A stretch of 64,000 nucleotides of DNA from Leptolyngbya subtilissima AS-A7. GTDB lineage: Bacteria; Cyanobacteriota; Cyanobacteriia; Phormidesmidales; Phormidesmidaceae. A program made the position numbers and the translations under genes. The stretch spans positions 248,001 to 312,000 of the forward strand of contig NZ_JAMPKY010000008.1 of NCBI RefSeq assembly GCF_039962255.1, in the 5' to 3' direction. Positions 26,267-35,813 of this stretch are shown here, one piece after another (positions within the stretch are counted from its first letter, which is position 1; every line of letters starts with the position of its first letter). A model generated the notes under the pieces. It worked only from the letters and a program-made list of their open reading frames with translations, was not told the origin of the DNA and searched no databases.

Positions 26267-27292
26267 ATGGCCGCGGCGGTAACAATTCAAAACTTGAAGA
26301 AGTCCTACGGGGCGGTAGAGGCAGTGCGCGATGTGTCGCTCACCATTGAGTCTGGCGAAATTTTTGGCCTGCTGGGACCCAACGGAGCGGGCAAAACCAC
26401 CACTATTCGCTGCCTCTGCACCCTGACCACCCCAGACAGCGGCACGCTTGAAGTCATGGGGGTTTCGGTAGTCGAGCAGCCTCGGCTGGTGCGCCAACAT
26501 CTTGGCTACATCGCCCAGGAGGTTGCCCTTGACAAGGTGCTTACCGGACGCGAGCTGTTACGGCTTCAAGCCGATATTTACCACATGCCTAAGAGTGTGT
26601 CTGGTCCTCGCATCGACCAGATGATCAACCTGCTAGAGCTGGGTGACTGGGCCGACAAAAAGACCGGCAACTATTCTGGGGGCTTGAGAAAGCGCCTAGA
26701 TTTGGCTTTAGGGCTGCTGCATCAGCCCGATCTGCTGGTGCTTGACGAGCCCACAGTTGGCCTTGACATTGAGACGCGATCGGCGGTGTGGAGTTTTTTG
26801 CGGCAGCTGCGGGCGGCAGGCACCACAATTTTAATCACCAGCCACTACCTTGAAGAAGTTGATGCCCTGGCTGACCGAGTGGCGATTATTGACCGAGGCC
26901 GAGTGATTTCGGCCGGCACCCCCAGCGAACTGAAGGATAAGATTGGGGGAGATCGCATCACCCTGCGCATTCGCGAATTCACCTCCGATACAGAGGCCGC
27001 TGATGCCCGCACGATGCTAGCTGAGCTGCCCTTTGTGCGCGAGGTGATCGTCAACTCGGCCCAGGGCAACTCTCTCAACTTAGTAGTTGACCGTCAGCCA
27101 GACGTGCTGTTGACGGTGCAGCAGGCGCTCAAGGCCGCCGATCTGCCTGTGTTTGGCATTGCCCAATCGCGCCCTAGCCTTGACGATGTGTATTTGGCTG
27201 CCACAGGCCGCACCTTGATGGATGCGGAGCTGGCCGCTGTGGGTCAGCGCGACCTTAAGAAAGAAAAGAAACAGGCTATGAAGGGACGCTAG
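26267..27292 (+). CDS. ABC transporter ATP-binding protein, DrrA-like
   Basis: About 341 residues with the ATPase core: Walker A GPNGAGKTTT, signature YSGGLRKRLDLALG, Walker B LLVLDEPTVGLD, and the H-loop TSHYLEEVDALADRV. The C-terminal 100 residues are the extra domain seen in daunorubicin-resistance (DrrA) type exporters. The ATG at 26267 is chosen over upstream frames. The permease gene starts nine bases after the stop. The pair lies directly downstream of ctaAB; the transported compound is unknown. Confidence 0.9.
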   Translation: MAAAVTIQNLKKSYGAVEAVRDVSLTIESGEIFGLLGPNGAGKTTTIRCLCTLTTPDSGTLEVMGVSVVEQPRLVRQHLGYIAQEVALDKVLTGRELLRLQADIYHMPKSVSGPRIDQMINLLELGDWADKKTGNYSGGLRKRLDLALGLLHQPDLLVLDEPTVGLDIETRSAVWSFLRQLRAAGTTILITSHYLEEVDALADRVAIIDRGRVISAGTPSELKDKIGGDRITLRIREFTSDTEAADARTMLAELPFVREVIVNSAQGNSLNLVVDRQPDVLLTVQQALKAADLPVFGIAQSRPSLDDVYLAATGRTLMDAELAAVGQRDLKKEKKQAMKGR

Positions 27293-27301
27293 GATAACAC
27301 C

Positions 27302-28219
27302 ATGAGCACCACTATTCCCACCCCATCCCCAATTCGCGAGGCTGCCCCCAGCCTTGAAAACTCAGACCTTAAAGCCTGGAAGGCTGACCTGATCAAATCC
27401 CAAGGGCTGGTCTCTGGGGCCTTTGTGCAAGAGACCCTAGCCATGACCCAGCGACTGTTCATTCAGCTTCAGCGTCGCCCGACTACCCTAGTGGCTGGCG
27501 TAATTCAGCCGCTGATTTGGCTAGTGCTGTTTGGGGCGCTGTTTCAGAACGTACCGGCTGGGTTGTTTGGCGAAAGTCGCAACTACGGCCAGTTCCTGGG
27601 GGCAGGCATCATTGTGTTCACGGCCTTTGGGGGTGCGCTCAACGCTGGGCTACCAGTGATGTTTGACCGCGAGTTTGGCTTTTTGAACCGGTTTTTGGTG
27701 GCACCCTTAGCCTCGCGCTACTCCATTGTGGTGGCGTCGGCGCTGTTTATCGCCGCGCTGAGCCTGATACAAACGGCGGCGATTTTGGCCCTGAGCGCTG
27801 TGCTCGGTGCCGGGTTACCTAGCCTGCCGGGGCTACTGCTAGTGCTATTTATTGTCATGGCGCTGGTGCTGGGTGTGACGGCCCTTAGCCTAGGGTTGAC
27901 CTTTGCGCTACCCGGCCACATTGAGCTGATTGGGGTGATCTTTGTAACCAACCTGCCCCTACTATTTTCAAGTACGGCTCTGGTACCGCTAGATTTTATG
28001 CCCCAGTGGCTCCAGGTGGTGGCTAGCTTAAACCCACTCACCTATGCCATTGAGCCTATTCGCTATGTCTACCTGCACCCAGTGTGGGGCTTGGGTGACA
28101 CAGTGCTGCAAACGCCGTTTGCGGCAGTTTCGCTAGGGGCTTGTTTGGCAGTTTTAGTGGTTTTCTGTGGTCTGTCGCTAGGGCTAATTCAGCCCCTGCT
28201 GCGCCGCCGGATTGCCTAG
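27302..28219 (+). CDS. ABC-2 type exporter permease, DrrB-like
   Basis: A 305-residue membrane protein with about six helices in the ABC-2 layout. Residues 1-45 are polar and cytoplasmic; the family block IQPLIWLVLFGALFQNVPAG and the FLNRFLVAPLASRYSIVV cytoplasmic motif follow, and the ASLNPLTYAIEPIRYVYLHP segment near the C-terminus is characteristic. It is coupled to the DrrA-like gene and together they form one exporter. Confidence 0.9.
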   Translation: MSTTIPTPSPIREAAPSLENSDLKAWKADLIKSQGLVSGAFVQETLAMTQRLFIQLQRRPTTLVAGVIQPLIWLVLFGALFQNVPAGLFGESRNYGQFLGAGIIVFTAFGGALNAGLPVMFDREFGFLNRFLVAPLASRYSIVVASALFIAALSLIQTAAILALSAVLGAGLPSLPGLLLVLFIVMALVLGVTALSLGLTFALPGHIELIGVIFVTNLPLLFSSTALVPLDFMPQWLQVVASLNPLTYAIEPIRYVYLHPVWGLGDTVLQTPFAAVSLGACLAVLVVFCGLSLGLIQPLLRRRIA

Positions 28220-28361
28220 CGACCAGCTCTACTCCACCAGTTACAGAGCTGGTCTGGTAGGGGTCGGCAGCTGGCGAGTTAGCCGCTACAATGGCAAGCG
28301 TAGGCAGCACAGTTTTTCTGTGCCCAAAGTCTTAGTTGTTATGGTGTCAAGGAGTGCTCCT

Positions 28362-28748
28362 ATGGCTTACCCAAATTTTCTCTCTAGACCGGTAGCAGCT
28401 GCGATCGCAGCTGCCAGCCTGTTAGTTCTGGCTCCGGCAGCCTTGGCCCAATCTACGGCTACTGACCCAAGCCGCACTCCGCGCGTCGATACCAATGAAG
28501 GCTTTGGCGACAGCGATGCCAACGACGGCATTTTTGGCGAAAGCAGCAGCCCTTTTGATCTGATTCACCGGGCGGTGCTGATGAATGACCGTAGCTCTAC
28601 CGACTTTAGCCGTCAGCATCGGGGCCGTATCAGCGACGAGGCACTTAATTTCCGCACCCTCCAGCAAGATGCCCTGCGCCGTCAGCAGTCCCAGCCTGTG
28701 CAGACTGAGGCGACTGAGGTCATTGCTCCTGAAACTGGAGAAGAGTAG
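28362..28748 (+). CDS. Secreted hypothetical protein
   Basis: A 128-residue protein with a clear Sec signal peptide (MAYPNFLSRPVAAAIAAASL, cleaved after the ALAQ motif near residue 29). The mature part is short, acidic and polar (VDTNEGFGDSDANDGIFGES, later SSPFDLIHRAVLMNDR) and probably disordered. AAGGAG lies eight bases before the ATG at 28362, which fixes the start. A strong hairpin terminator follows. Function unknown; such small exported proteins recur in cyanobacteria. Confidence 0.8.
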   Translation: MAYPNFLSRPVAAAIAAASLLVLAPAALAQSTATDPSRTPRVDTNEGFGDSDANDGIFGESSSPFDLIHRAVLMNDRSSTDFSRQHRGRISDEALNFRTLQQDALRRQQSQPVQTEATEVIAPETGEE

Positions 28749-28816
28749 GCCATTGTTTCCAAAGCAGAAGGCAGACGGCTGTCTGTTCTGGTAAAGGAAC
28801 ACAATCCAAAATCACG

Positions 28817-28853
28817 AAACATGGCCGCTAAACGTTTAGTGGCCATGTTTTTT
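28817..28853. terminator. Terminator after the secreted-protein gene
   Basis: AAACATGGCC (28817-28826) pairs with GGCCATGTTT (28841-28850), with CTAAAC/GTTTAG continuing the stem inside, followed by TTT. It sits between convergent genes (the secreted protein and the GUN4 gene), so it may serve both. Confidence 0.85.
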
Positions 28854-28941
28854 GAACGGCTGCTTCGAGCAACTGCCTGAAAGACGGCATAAATGTGCCT
28901 AAACCCCACGTTTTCCAAGCTTCTAACCTGTTTGTAGACCG

Positions 28942-29535
28942 CTATAGCTGGCAGGTAAACAGACGGCTGAGAAAGTAGTTGACCATTTTGGCTCCATAGG
29001 GAGAATTCCACCAGACGATGGGATAACAGCCTACGGGATCATCTAGATCGTGGCGGGCCTGGTCAATTGTTTTCCACTGGTCATCTTGCCGCCAGCCCAC
29101 CTGTTCGCCTAAGCGGTTGAGAATGGCTGTGTCTTGAATCAGCGCTGATTCAAGGGTGCCGCCTACGGATTGGTAAATCTGGAGCTGCACACTAAAGCCG
29201 AAGCGGCCGCCCGTGTAGGTAGTCCACAGGCGATCTACTACCCGCAGTACGCTGCACGAAAACAGGCGCACGGCGTCGGGAGTTAGGTCTTCGCGATCAG
29301 GGGTGCCGGCCTCCTGCAAAATTACCCGCACGGTTTCTTCGTCAGCCTCTCTTAGCTTGCCAGTTTTAAGCAGCCGCTGAAGTGGTTGATAGCGTTCAAC
29401 ATCGGTTACCAGGGTTAGCGCATCTTCCATGCGAGCGATGCGCTCCGTTATCCCCTGCTGAATGAAGCCTTCTACCCTGGCCTCTAGCGCCTCTATGCGA
29501 GCAGCCAGTTCAGCTTGCGACCCTTCTTCATCCAT
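28942..29535 (-). CDS. GUN4 domain protein
   Basis: A 197-residue protein. Residues 1-50 form an acidic coiled coil (ELAARIEALEARVEGFIQQG); the GUN4 domain begins at about residue 53 with YQPLQRLLKTGKLREADEET and ends with the FSVQLQIYQSVGG region and PVGCYPIVWWNSPYG. GUN4 binds porphyrins and stimulates Mg-chelatase, but cyanobacteria have several GUN4-domain paralogues with other partners; this one, with a coiled-coil N-terminus instead of the usual helical bundle, may be such a paralogue. It lies downstream of the RND operon, 129 bases after its last gene. Confidence 0.88.
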   Translation of the reverse strand: MDEEGSQAELAARIEALEARVEGFIQQGITERIARMEDALTLVTDVERYQPLQRLLKTGKLREADEETVRVILQEAGTPDREDLTPDAVRLFSCSVLRVVDRLWTTYTGGRFGFSVQLQIYQSVGGTLESALIQDTAILNRLGEQVGWRQDDQWKTIDQARHDLDDPVGCYPIVWWNSPYGAKMVNYFLSRLFTCQL

Positions 29536-29664
29536 ATCGACTCCTTAAGTATTGAGAGCCAGAACCATGCCCTGAGGCGGTTCCTTGGTCATCCGATGCC
29601 AAACGAAGTTGGTCAACGCTACAAATTCTAGTATTACCTAGTCGCAATAATTGCGATCGCAGCC

Positions 29665-32600
29665 CTAGGCGGGGTTCTCCCCCTGCGATTCCCGAGGGGG
29701 TTGCTCCGCAAATCGCATCGGTGCCATGGCTTCAGCTTCGTCTAGAGAACGAGAGCCATCGTTGCTGAAACTGGTTGAGACAGTCCCAGCGGGCGGTGCC
29801 CCGGGTCCACTGTGAAACAGTCGATCTTCTAAGCCCTTGAGTATCACATAGAGCACCGGCACCACCAGCAGGCTAAGCACTGTCGCCACCAGCAGCCCCC
29901 CAAACACGGTGTAGCCCACCGACCAGCGGCTGGCACTGCCCGCCCCAGTGGCAATCAGCAGCGGAAAGGTCCCCACCAGCGATGAAATTGCTGTCATGAT
30001 AATCGGGCGAAATCGCTGCTCGGCGGCGGCTATTGCAGCAGGCACCAGCCCCAAACCCTGACTTCTGGCCTGGTTGGCAAATTCTACAATCAGAATGGCA
30101 TTTTTACTGGCGAGGCCGATCAGCATGACCATCCCCACCTGGGCGTAGACGTTAAGCTCCAGGCCTCGGAAGAACAGGAACGTCAGCGCCCCCAGCACCG
30201 CCAGGGGCACCGTCAGCAAAATGATGATGGGATCGACGTAGTTTTCGTACTGGGCCGCTAGCACCAGAAACACCACTAGTACCCCAAGCCCAAAGATCAG
30301 GATTGAGAGACCGCCGGAGGCCAACTCTTCCCGAGCTGTGCCCTGCCAAGCCTGCCCTACCACCGGTAAAGCGGCTTGGGCATGGGCTTCAGTCATGTCT
30401 GCAATCAGCTGGCCCGAGCTCGCCCCCGGTGCGGGTAGGCCCTCCAGCTTAATGGCCCGCAGCAGGTTGAAGTGATTGATGGTAGACGGCCCGACTATTT
30501 CCTTGAGAGTGACGACTTCTCCTAGGGATACCATGGTGCCCTGGCGCGATCGCACGTAAATGGCATTGATGTCGCTGGGCTCATTGCGAAAGCCTTCGTC
30601 GGCCTGCACATAGACTCGGTAGTTGCGCCCGCCAGAGGTGTAGTCGTTGACGTAGCGGGAGCCCAGGTAGGTGCTGACGGTGGTGAGCGCCTCGCTAACA
30701 TCCACATCTAGAGCTTTGAGGCGATCGCGGTTGAGTTCCACCTGCACCTGGGGCGAACTGGCTGTGAACTGCGTGAACACTCCCGCTGAGGCAGGCGACT
30801 CGTTAGCCGCCCCCATGATTTCGTAGGCGTTACCTAGAAACTCGTCGATGCTCATCTGATTACCGCTGCGATCTTGCAGCTGCATTTCCAAAGCCCCAGT
30901 AGGGCTAAAACCAGGCACCGGGGGAGCGTTAAAGGCAATTACCAGTGCCTCTTGAATACTTGAGAGAGCTCCATTGACCTTGGGCAGCAGCCCCGCTACC
31001 GACGACTCACGGCCTCGCCGCTCTTCCCAAGGGGCCAGGGTCGCAAAAAATACCCCTCGGTTAGGCGAGGGGCCATCAAAGCCAAACCCAGTCAGCATAA
31101 AGGTACTGGTCACCTCTGGAAACTGAGAAATCAGGGTATCCGCCTGGGCCATAACCGATTTGGTATATTCCAGCGAAACACCATCGGGGGCCTGCACAAT
31201 CCCCAAAAAGTACCCCTGATCTTCTTCTGGCACAAAGCCCGTCGGCACGATGCGGAACATGCCTACCATCAGCATGGTGCCCACCGCAAACAGGGCCAGC
31301 ACGCCGTAGCGCAGCCGCACTAGCACTTGCACCGCCCGGCGGTAGCGCTCGGTCACCCAGCGCAACAGGTCGTTAAAGCGGTTGAAGAAGCCCCCCAGCG
31401 GCCCACCCCGGCCCCCCGGAGGGTTGGGGCGGAGCAGCAGCGCCGACATGGCGGGGGAAAAGGTGAGGGCGTTGAAGGTGGACACCAGAACCGCAAAGGC
31501 CATGGTGAAGGAAAACTGTTGGTAAATTTTGCCGGTGCTGCCGGGGAAAAAGGCCACCGGAATGAACACCACCATCAGCACTAACGAGGTGGCCACCAGC
31601 GCCCCAGACAGCTCCTGCATGGCGTCGAGGGCGGCCAGGCGGGGGCGCATGCCCTGGTCAATCTTGGCGGCGATCGCCTCCACGATCACGATCGCGTCGT
31701 CCACCACCACCCCCGAGGCTAAAATCGCCCCAAACAGGGTCAGGGTGTTGATGGAAAAGCCAAACAGCAGCAAAAACGCCATCGGCCCAATCAGCGACAC
31801 CGGAATGGCGATCGCCGGAATGATGGTGGAGCGCCAGTCCTGCAAAAAGATAAACAAAATCAGCAGCACCAGGGCGATCGACGTCACCAGGGTGATCAGC
31901 ACCTCCTTGAGCGACACACGCACAAAGTCGGTGGTATCAAATACCAGCTCAGCCTGGTAGCCCGGCGGAAACGATTGCTGTAGCTCAGCCATGCGATCGC
32001 GCACCGCCTCGGCCACCTGCAAGGCGTTGCTGCCCGGCAGCTGGTAAATGATCAATCCTGCCGCCGCCTTGCCCTGGGTCTTAGCGTCAAAGCTGTAGTC
32101 TTGCGCCCCGACTTCGGCCCGTCCCAAATCGCGCAGACGCACCAGGTTGCCATTAGCCCCTACCTTGACCACCAGGTTCTCAAACTCTTCGGCTTCTTCC
32201 AAACGACCCGGCAGACGCACAGTGTACTGATAGGCCTGATCAACGCTGGTAGGGGAAGCGCCGACCGACCCAGCCCCCACCTGAATGTTTTGCTCTTGCA
32301 GGGCCGCCACCACATCGCCGGGGGTAATCGACTGACTGGCCAGGGCAGTGGGATCAAGCCAGAGTCGCATGGCGTAGCGACCCGACCCAAATATCTCGGC
32401 GCTGCCGACGCCGTCGATCTGCTTCATCTCGTCGAGAATGAACAGGTCAGCGTAGTTGCTCAGGAACAGTGAGTCGTAGCGATCGTCATCAGTAAAGAAG
32501 CGATACACCAGCAAAATGCTTGGCGACTGAGCCGTCACTGTTACCCCCAGTTGGCTGACCTCCGGCGGCAGTAGGGGCGTTGCTCGCGACACCCGATTTT

Positions 32601-32937
32601 GCACATTCACCTGGGAAATATCTTTGTCTTGCCCAGGGCCAAATACTACGTTGATAGTGCTCTGGCCAGTGTTAGTGCTGCTGGAAGTAATGTATTGCAT
32701 ACCTTCCACACCGTTAATTTCGCGCTCCAGCACCGTGGTGACATTGCTCTCTACGGTTTCGGCATCGGCCCCGTTATAGTTAGCCGCCACCGAGATTTGT
32801 AAAGGCGCAATCTCCGGCAGTTGCTCAATGGGCAGCAAAGGGATGGCGATCGCCCCCGCCATCACAATCAGCAGGGTGCACACGGTAGTGAGCACCGGGC
32901 GACGAATAAAGTTGTCAGCAATGGAGAACAGCGCCAT
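29665..32937 (-). CDS. RND multidrug efflux transporter, HAE1/AcrB family
   Basis: A 1090-residue inner-membrane RND pump with 12 predicted helices and two large periplasmic domains. The start SIADNFIRRPVLTTVCTLLI, the porter segment GADAETVESNVTTVLEREIN, and the proton-relay aspartates in ASGVVVDDAIVIVEAI of helix 4 mark the HAE1 class. It is encoded with its membrane-fusion adaptor and a TetR repressor. No outer-membrane TolC gene is in the window. The C-terminal 50 residues are a polar tail. Confidence 0.94.
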   Translation of the reverse strand: MALFSIADNFIRRPVLTTVCTLLIVMAGAIAIPLLPIEQLPEIAPLQISVAANYNGADAETVESNVTTVLEREINGVEGMQYITSSSTNTGQSTINVVFGPGQDKDISQVNVQNRVSRATPLLPPEVSQLGVTVTAQSPSILLVYRFFTDDDRYDSLFLSNYADLFILDEMKQIDGVGSAEIFGSGRYAMRLWLDPTALASQSITPGDVVAALQEQNIQVGAGSVGASPTSVDQAYQYTVRLPGRLEEAEEFENLVVKVGANGNLVRLRDLGRAEVGAQDYSFDAKTQGKAAAGLIIYQLPGSNALQVAEAVRDRMAELQQSFPPGYQAELVFDTTDFVRVSLKEVLITLVTSIALVLLILFIFLQDWRSTIIPAIAIPVSLIGPMAFLLLFGFSINTLTLFGAILASGVVVDDAIVIVEAIAAKIDQGMRPRLAALDAMQELSGALVATSLVLMVVFIPVAFFPGSTGKIYQQFSFTMAFAVLVSTFNALTFSPAMSALLLRPNPPGGRGGPLGGFFNRFNDLLRWVTERYRRAVQVLVRLRYGVLALFAVGTMLMVGMFRIVPTGFVPEEDQGYFLGIVQAPDGVSLEYTKSVMAQADTLISQFPEVTSTFMLTGFGFDGPSPNRGVFFATLAPWEERRGRESSVAGLLPKVNGALSSIQEALVIAFNAPPVPGFSPTGALEMQLQDRSGNQMSIDEFLGNAYEIMGAANESPASAGVFTQFTASSPQVQVELNRDRLKALDVDVSEALTTVSTYLGSRYVNDYTSGGRNYRVYVQADEGFRNEPSDINAIYVRSRQGTMVSLGEVVTLKEIVGPSTINHFNLLRAIKLEGLPAPGASSGQLIADMTEAHAQAALPVVGQAWQGTAREELASGGLSILIFGLGVLVVFLVLAAQYENYVDPIIILLTVPLAVLGALTFLFFRGLELNVYAQVGMVMLIGLASKNAILIVEFANQARSQGLGLVPAAIAAAEQRFRPIIMTAISSLVGTFPLLIATGAGSASRWSVGYTVFGGLLVATVLSLLVVPVLYVILKGLEDRLFHSGPGAPPAGTVSTSFSNDGSRSLDEAEAMAPMRFAEQPPRESQGENPA

Positions 32938-33049
32938 GGGTGAAATACCGGGGGCTTAAGGGAGGTTAGAAAGTTGTGATTCCTGGAGAATCGCTTTACG
33001 AATTGCGCCATGCAGACGCTAAACAGTCGTCAAGCAGCAAATAGTTTCG

Positions 33050-34351
33050 TCAATCAGGCGAGGGCGTAGCTGAAGCTTGGGCCTCAGGGTCAATCGGCCT
33101 GCCGTCCTGCAGCTGTAGAATGTTTGTCACAATTACCTCATCTCCGGCTTCTAGACCCTCAATCACCTGGTAGTTTCCTCCCTGGATTGGCCCCAGCTGT
33201 ACCGGTCGCTGGGTGGCTACCCGCAGGGTTTTGCCGTCTTCTTGGGGCTGATCGGTGGCCACAAACACAAAGCTCTGTCCGGCGATGCGGGTAACTGCCA
33301 CCGTGGGCACCAGCAGCGTAGCAGTGGTGCTCCAGATCAGCCGCGCTCGCACAAACTGACCATCGCGCAAGTTGCCCGCCTCATTGGGAAAGCGAGCCTT
33401 GACCAAAATCGATTGACCCTCGCCATCCACCTCAGGCGAGATAAAACTGACGCTTCCCGTAGCTAGGGGTTCACCGGTGTCGGGGCTAAGCAGCTCTACC
33501 GGAATGCCCGTTCGCAACTGACTAGCCCGGGTCGTAGGCACCTGAATGCGCAAAAGCAGGGCGCTGTTTTGAGTAATGGTAGCCAGGGTATCGCCCGCTT
33601 GCACATAGTCGCCGACTTTGAGGGACACATCGCCCAAAAAACCGGCCACCGGAGCTAACACCTGCTTAAAGCCCACATCTGCCTGGCTGACATCCACCTG
33701 GGCCTGGGCCTGCTCAAAGGTTGAGAGCGCCTGCTGTAGCTGAGCCTGGGCAGCCCGCACATTTTCTGAGGCCTGGCGTTGGGCAGCCTGGGCAACGTTT
33801 AGCTGATTTTGGGCATTGTCTAACTCTTGGCGGCTCAGCGCCCCCGCCCCCACCAAGCGCTCAGTGCGGCCAAAGTCAACCACAGCTAGCTCGACATCGG
33901 CTTGGGCGCGGGCCAGCTCTGCCTGAGCTGCATCGACTTGGGCCTGAGCGGCATTGCGCCCAAAACCAGCTGCCTGAGCAGCCGCCTGGTTTGCCGCCAC
34001 CTCAGACTGCACCTGGTTGGTGCTGAGCTGCACCACAGGCTGCCCCTTGGCAACAGCACTGCCAGAGTCTGCTAGCACCTGAGTGACGCGGCCTTCCACC
34101 TCTGGTTTGAGCTCAATGCGCTGCTCAGCCTCTAAAGCCCCAACGAAATCAGAGCTTTCCTCAAAGGTACCGGGCTGAAGCTCCTGCACCTGCACCTGCA
34201 CCGCTTGGGGGCCGGACATAGCGTCTGGTGCCGGTTTACTACAGGCCGCTACAGCTAGTGACAGAGTGAGAGCGGCCCCTAAAACCTGTCGCGATCGACG
34301 AGTATTCACTGGCAGCATAGGGTAACTAAACTTTGAGTGCTGGTTAGACAT
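33050..34351 (-). CDS. RND efflux periplasmic adaptor (membrane fusion protein)
   Basis: A 433-residue HlyD/AcrA-type adaptor. The N-terminus is a lipoprotein signal (lipobox LAVAAC, Cys37); the lipoyl half-motif EGRVTQVLADSGSAVAKGQP is followed by a long alanine/glutamine-rich coiled-coil hairpin (about 105-215) and a beta-barrel with VAGFLGDVSLKVGDYVQAGD. The adaptor joins the RND pump to TolC. The start ATG at 34351 gives MSNQHSKFSYPM; an ATG 11 codons in would still keep the signal. It lies between the regulator and the pump. Confidence 0.93.
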   Translation of the reverse strand: MSNQHSKFSYPMLPVNTRRSRQVLGAALTLSLAVAACSKPAPDAMSGPQAVQVQVQELQPGTFEESSDFVGALEAEQRIELKPEVEGRVTQVLADSGSAVAKGQPVVQLSTNQVQSEVAANQAAAQAAGFGRNAAQAQVDAAQAELARAQADVELAVVDFGRTERLVGAGALSRQELDNAQNQLNVAQAAQRQASENVRAAQAQLQQALSTFEQAQAQVDVSQADVGFKQVLAPVAGFLGDVSLKVGDYVQAGDTLATITQNSALLLRIQVPTTRASQLRTGIPVELLSPDTGEPLATGSVSFISPEVDGEGQSILVKARFPNEAGNLRDGQFVRARLIWSTTATLLVPTVAVTRIAGQSFVFVATDQPQEDGKTLRVATQRPVQLGPIQGGNYQVIEGLEAGDEVIVTNILQLQDGRPIDPEAQASATPSPD

Positions 34352-34470
34352 CGGATGCCATTGCTTAATGGTAATTCAGAGGACCTAGAGTCATAGCGTC
34401 GTCGCCGCCTCAGCTAACAAACGACGCCCCGTCGTCTCGAATCCGTTGGGAGGTTGAGAAACGGTGTTGC

Positions 34471-35061
34471 TCAATTCAGCGAACGTAGCGAACCTCCGTA
34501 GGTGAGGTAGAGCTTTAACATGTCAATCAGCAGCCGAGCATGGTCACGAAACGAGCAACTCTGCGGTTCATAGATGCGGTGCAGCAAAATGCCATCTACT
34601 ACGCAGCTGAGGAAACGTACCAACTTTGGATCGTCTAGCCCTAGCAGGGCAATTATCTGCTGCTCGCTCTCTTGCCAAACCCCATGAAACACCTCGGTTG
34701 GAACACCACTCTCTCGGTGCTGATGCTGATAAAACTCAATCCAAATCAGCATTTTCTTGCTTAAAAAGTCTTCATTTTGGGCGACATACTCCAGGGCGGC
34801 CTCTACACGGCCCAACACACACTTTTCTTGGCTCGCAACGGCGATCGCGCTTTGAATATCTTGCAGCGTAGTTTCACGCACCAGTTGCTCGAACAGCCCT
34901 TCTTTACTGGGAAAGTAGTGATAAAGCGTGCCTGTTGACACCCCTAGGCCTTGGGCAATTTGGCGCATGGTCAGCGCAGCGTAGCCCTTTTCAGCAAATA
35001 GGTCAAAGCATTCGTTCAACAGCTCCCTGCGGTACTCGTCATGGTCAACGATTTTGGGCAT
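34471..35061 (-). CDS. TetR/AcrR family transcriptional regulator
   Basis: A 196-residue repressor. The N-terminal helix-turn-helix is clear: LLNECFDLFAEKGYAALTMR, then QIAQGLGVSTGTLYHYFPSK. The C-terminal two-thirds are the ligand-binding helices. It is the first gene of the minus-strand run regulator-adaptor-pump, so it likely represses the efflux operon and responds to a pump substrate. Its operator should lie in the intergenic region upstream of 35061; no palindrome could be fixed by eye. Confidence 0.92.
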   Translation of the reverse strand: MPKIVDHDEYRRELLNECFDLFAEKGYAALTMRQIAQGLGVSTGTLYHYFPSKEGLFEQLVRETTLQDIQSAIAVASQEKCVLGRVEAALEYVAQNEDFLSKKMLIWIEFYQHQHRESGVPTEVFHGVWQESEQQIIALLGLDDPKLVRFLSCVVDGILLHRIYEPQSCSFRDHARLLIDMLKLYLTYGGSLRSLN

Positions 35062-35813
35062 ACACGCTCAGGCGCTGCGGCCTACCTCATAAGCAGCTTC
35101 AAAAGCCTATCCCATCACCGCAAATTTTATGTTGGACGATCGGTATAAAAACCATAGCCCCTTTGTTCAGCCTTGTAAACCCTTTGTGCCTGGTAGCCTA
35201 CAGGTGGTCTTACAGGTTTCCGGTGGCCTGCCAGCAGCCTCTAACTCCAGCACAAAACAAATTTTATAGAGCTAGGCAGCTGTACTAAACGGAGCCCTAA
35301 GCGGACTAGAGCAAGGTCGCATTTTTTAATGCTTAGGTGTTGCTTTTCCCTATAAATATGTGTATTTGGTTTAGAGCCTAGACATTGGTCCAAATTTGGC
35401 TTTACATGGGCATGGATTAAGGACTGGCTTAATCATTCGCACACCGCTGGCCATAGGCTTTCCAAGCCTCTTTCCAAAATTGTTGGCAGATCGCCCATCC
35501 GCTGCAAAGCATTTCTATAAGAAGGGCAAGCTCTTTAACGGCAAGAGCAGGTGTGGAGTTCATTCATCAATAGGTACGGGAAAGCAGTACAGGTGCAAAA
35601 TCTGCTAGCAAGGTCAGCATTTCGCTATCAGGTCCTCTGGTCGTCTTTTCTCAATACTTTGACTGTGGGTCGTTTAGCTAGCCCAGGGTTGTCACGACGG
35701 CTGAAGACCCAACGCCCAAGCCAAAGTTGGGAGAGGTTGTCCGATTTGTGGACGCTATGGGAAAGCATCCGTCCTGAAGCGCTTGATAATTATGTCGGTT
35801 ATGGGGAGGCAAA
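35062..35813. promoter_or_regulatory. Long intergenic region between tetR and the SulP gene
   Basis: About 750 bases, more AT-rich than its surroundings, between divergent genes. Two short open frames (35396-35608 and 35551-35817) have unremarkable composition. The second ends in TGA overlapping the SulP TTG start, so coupling is possible but unproven. A GGGGAGG ribosome-binding site for SulP lies at 35802-35808. No operator or structured RNA could be named. Confidence 0.4.
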
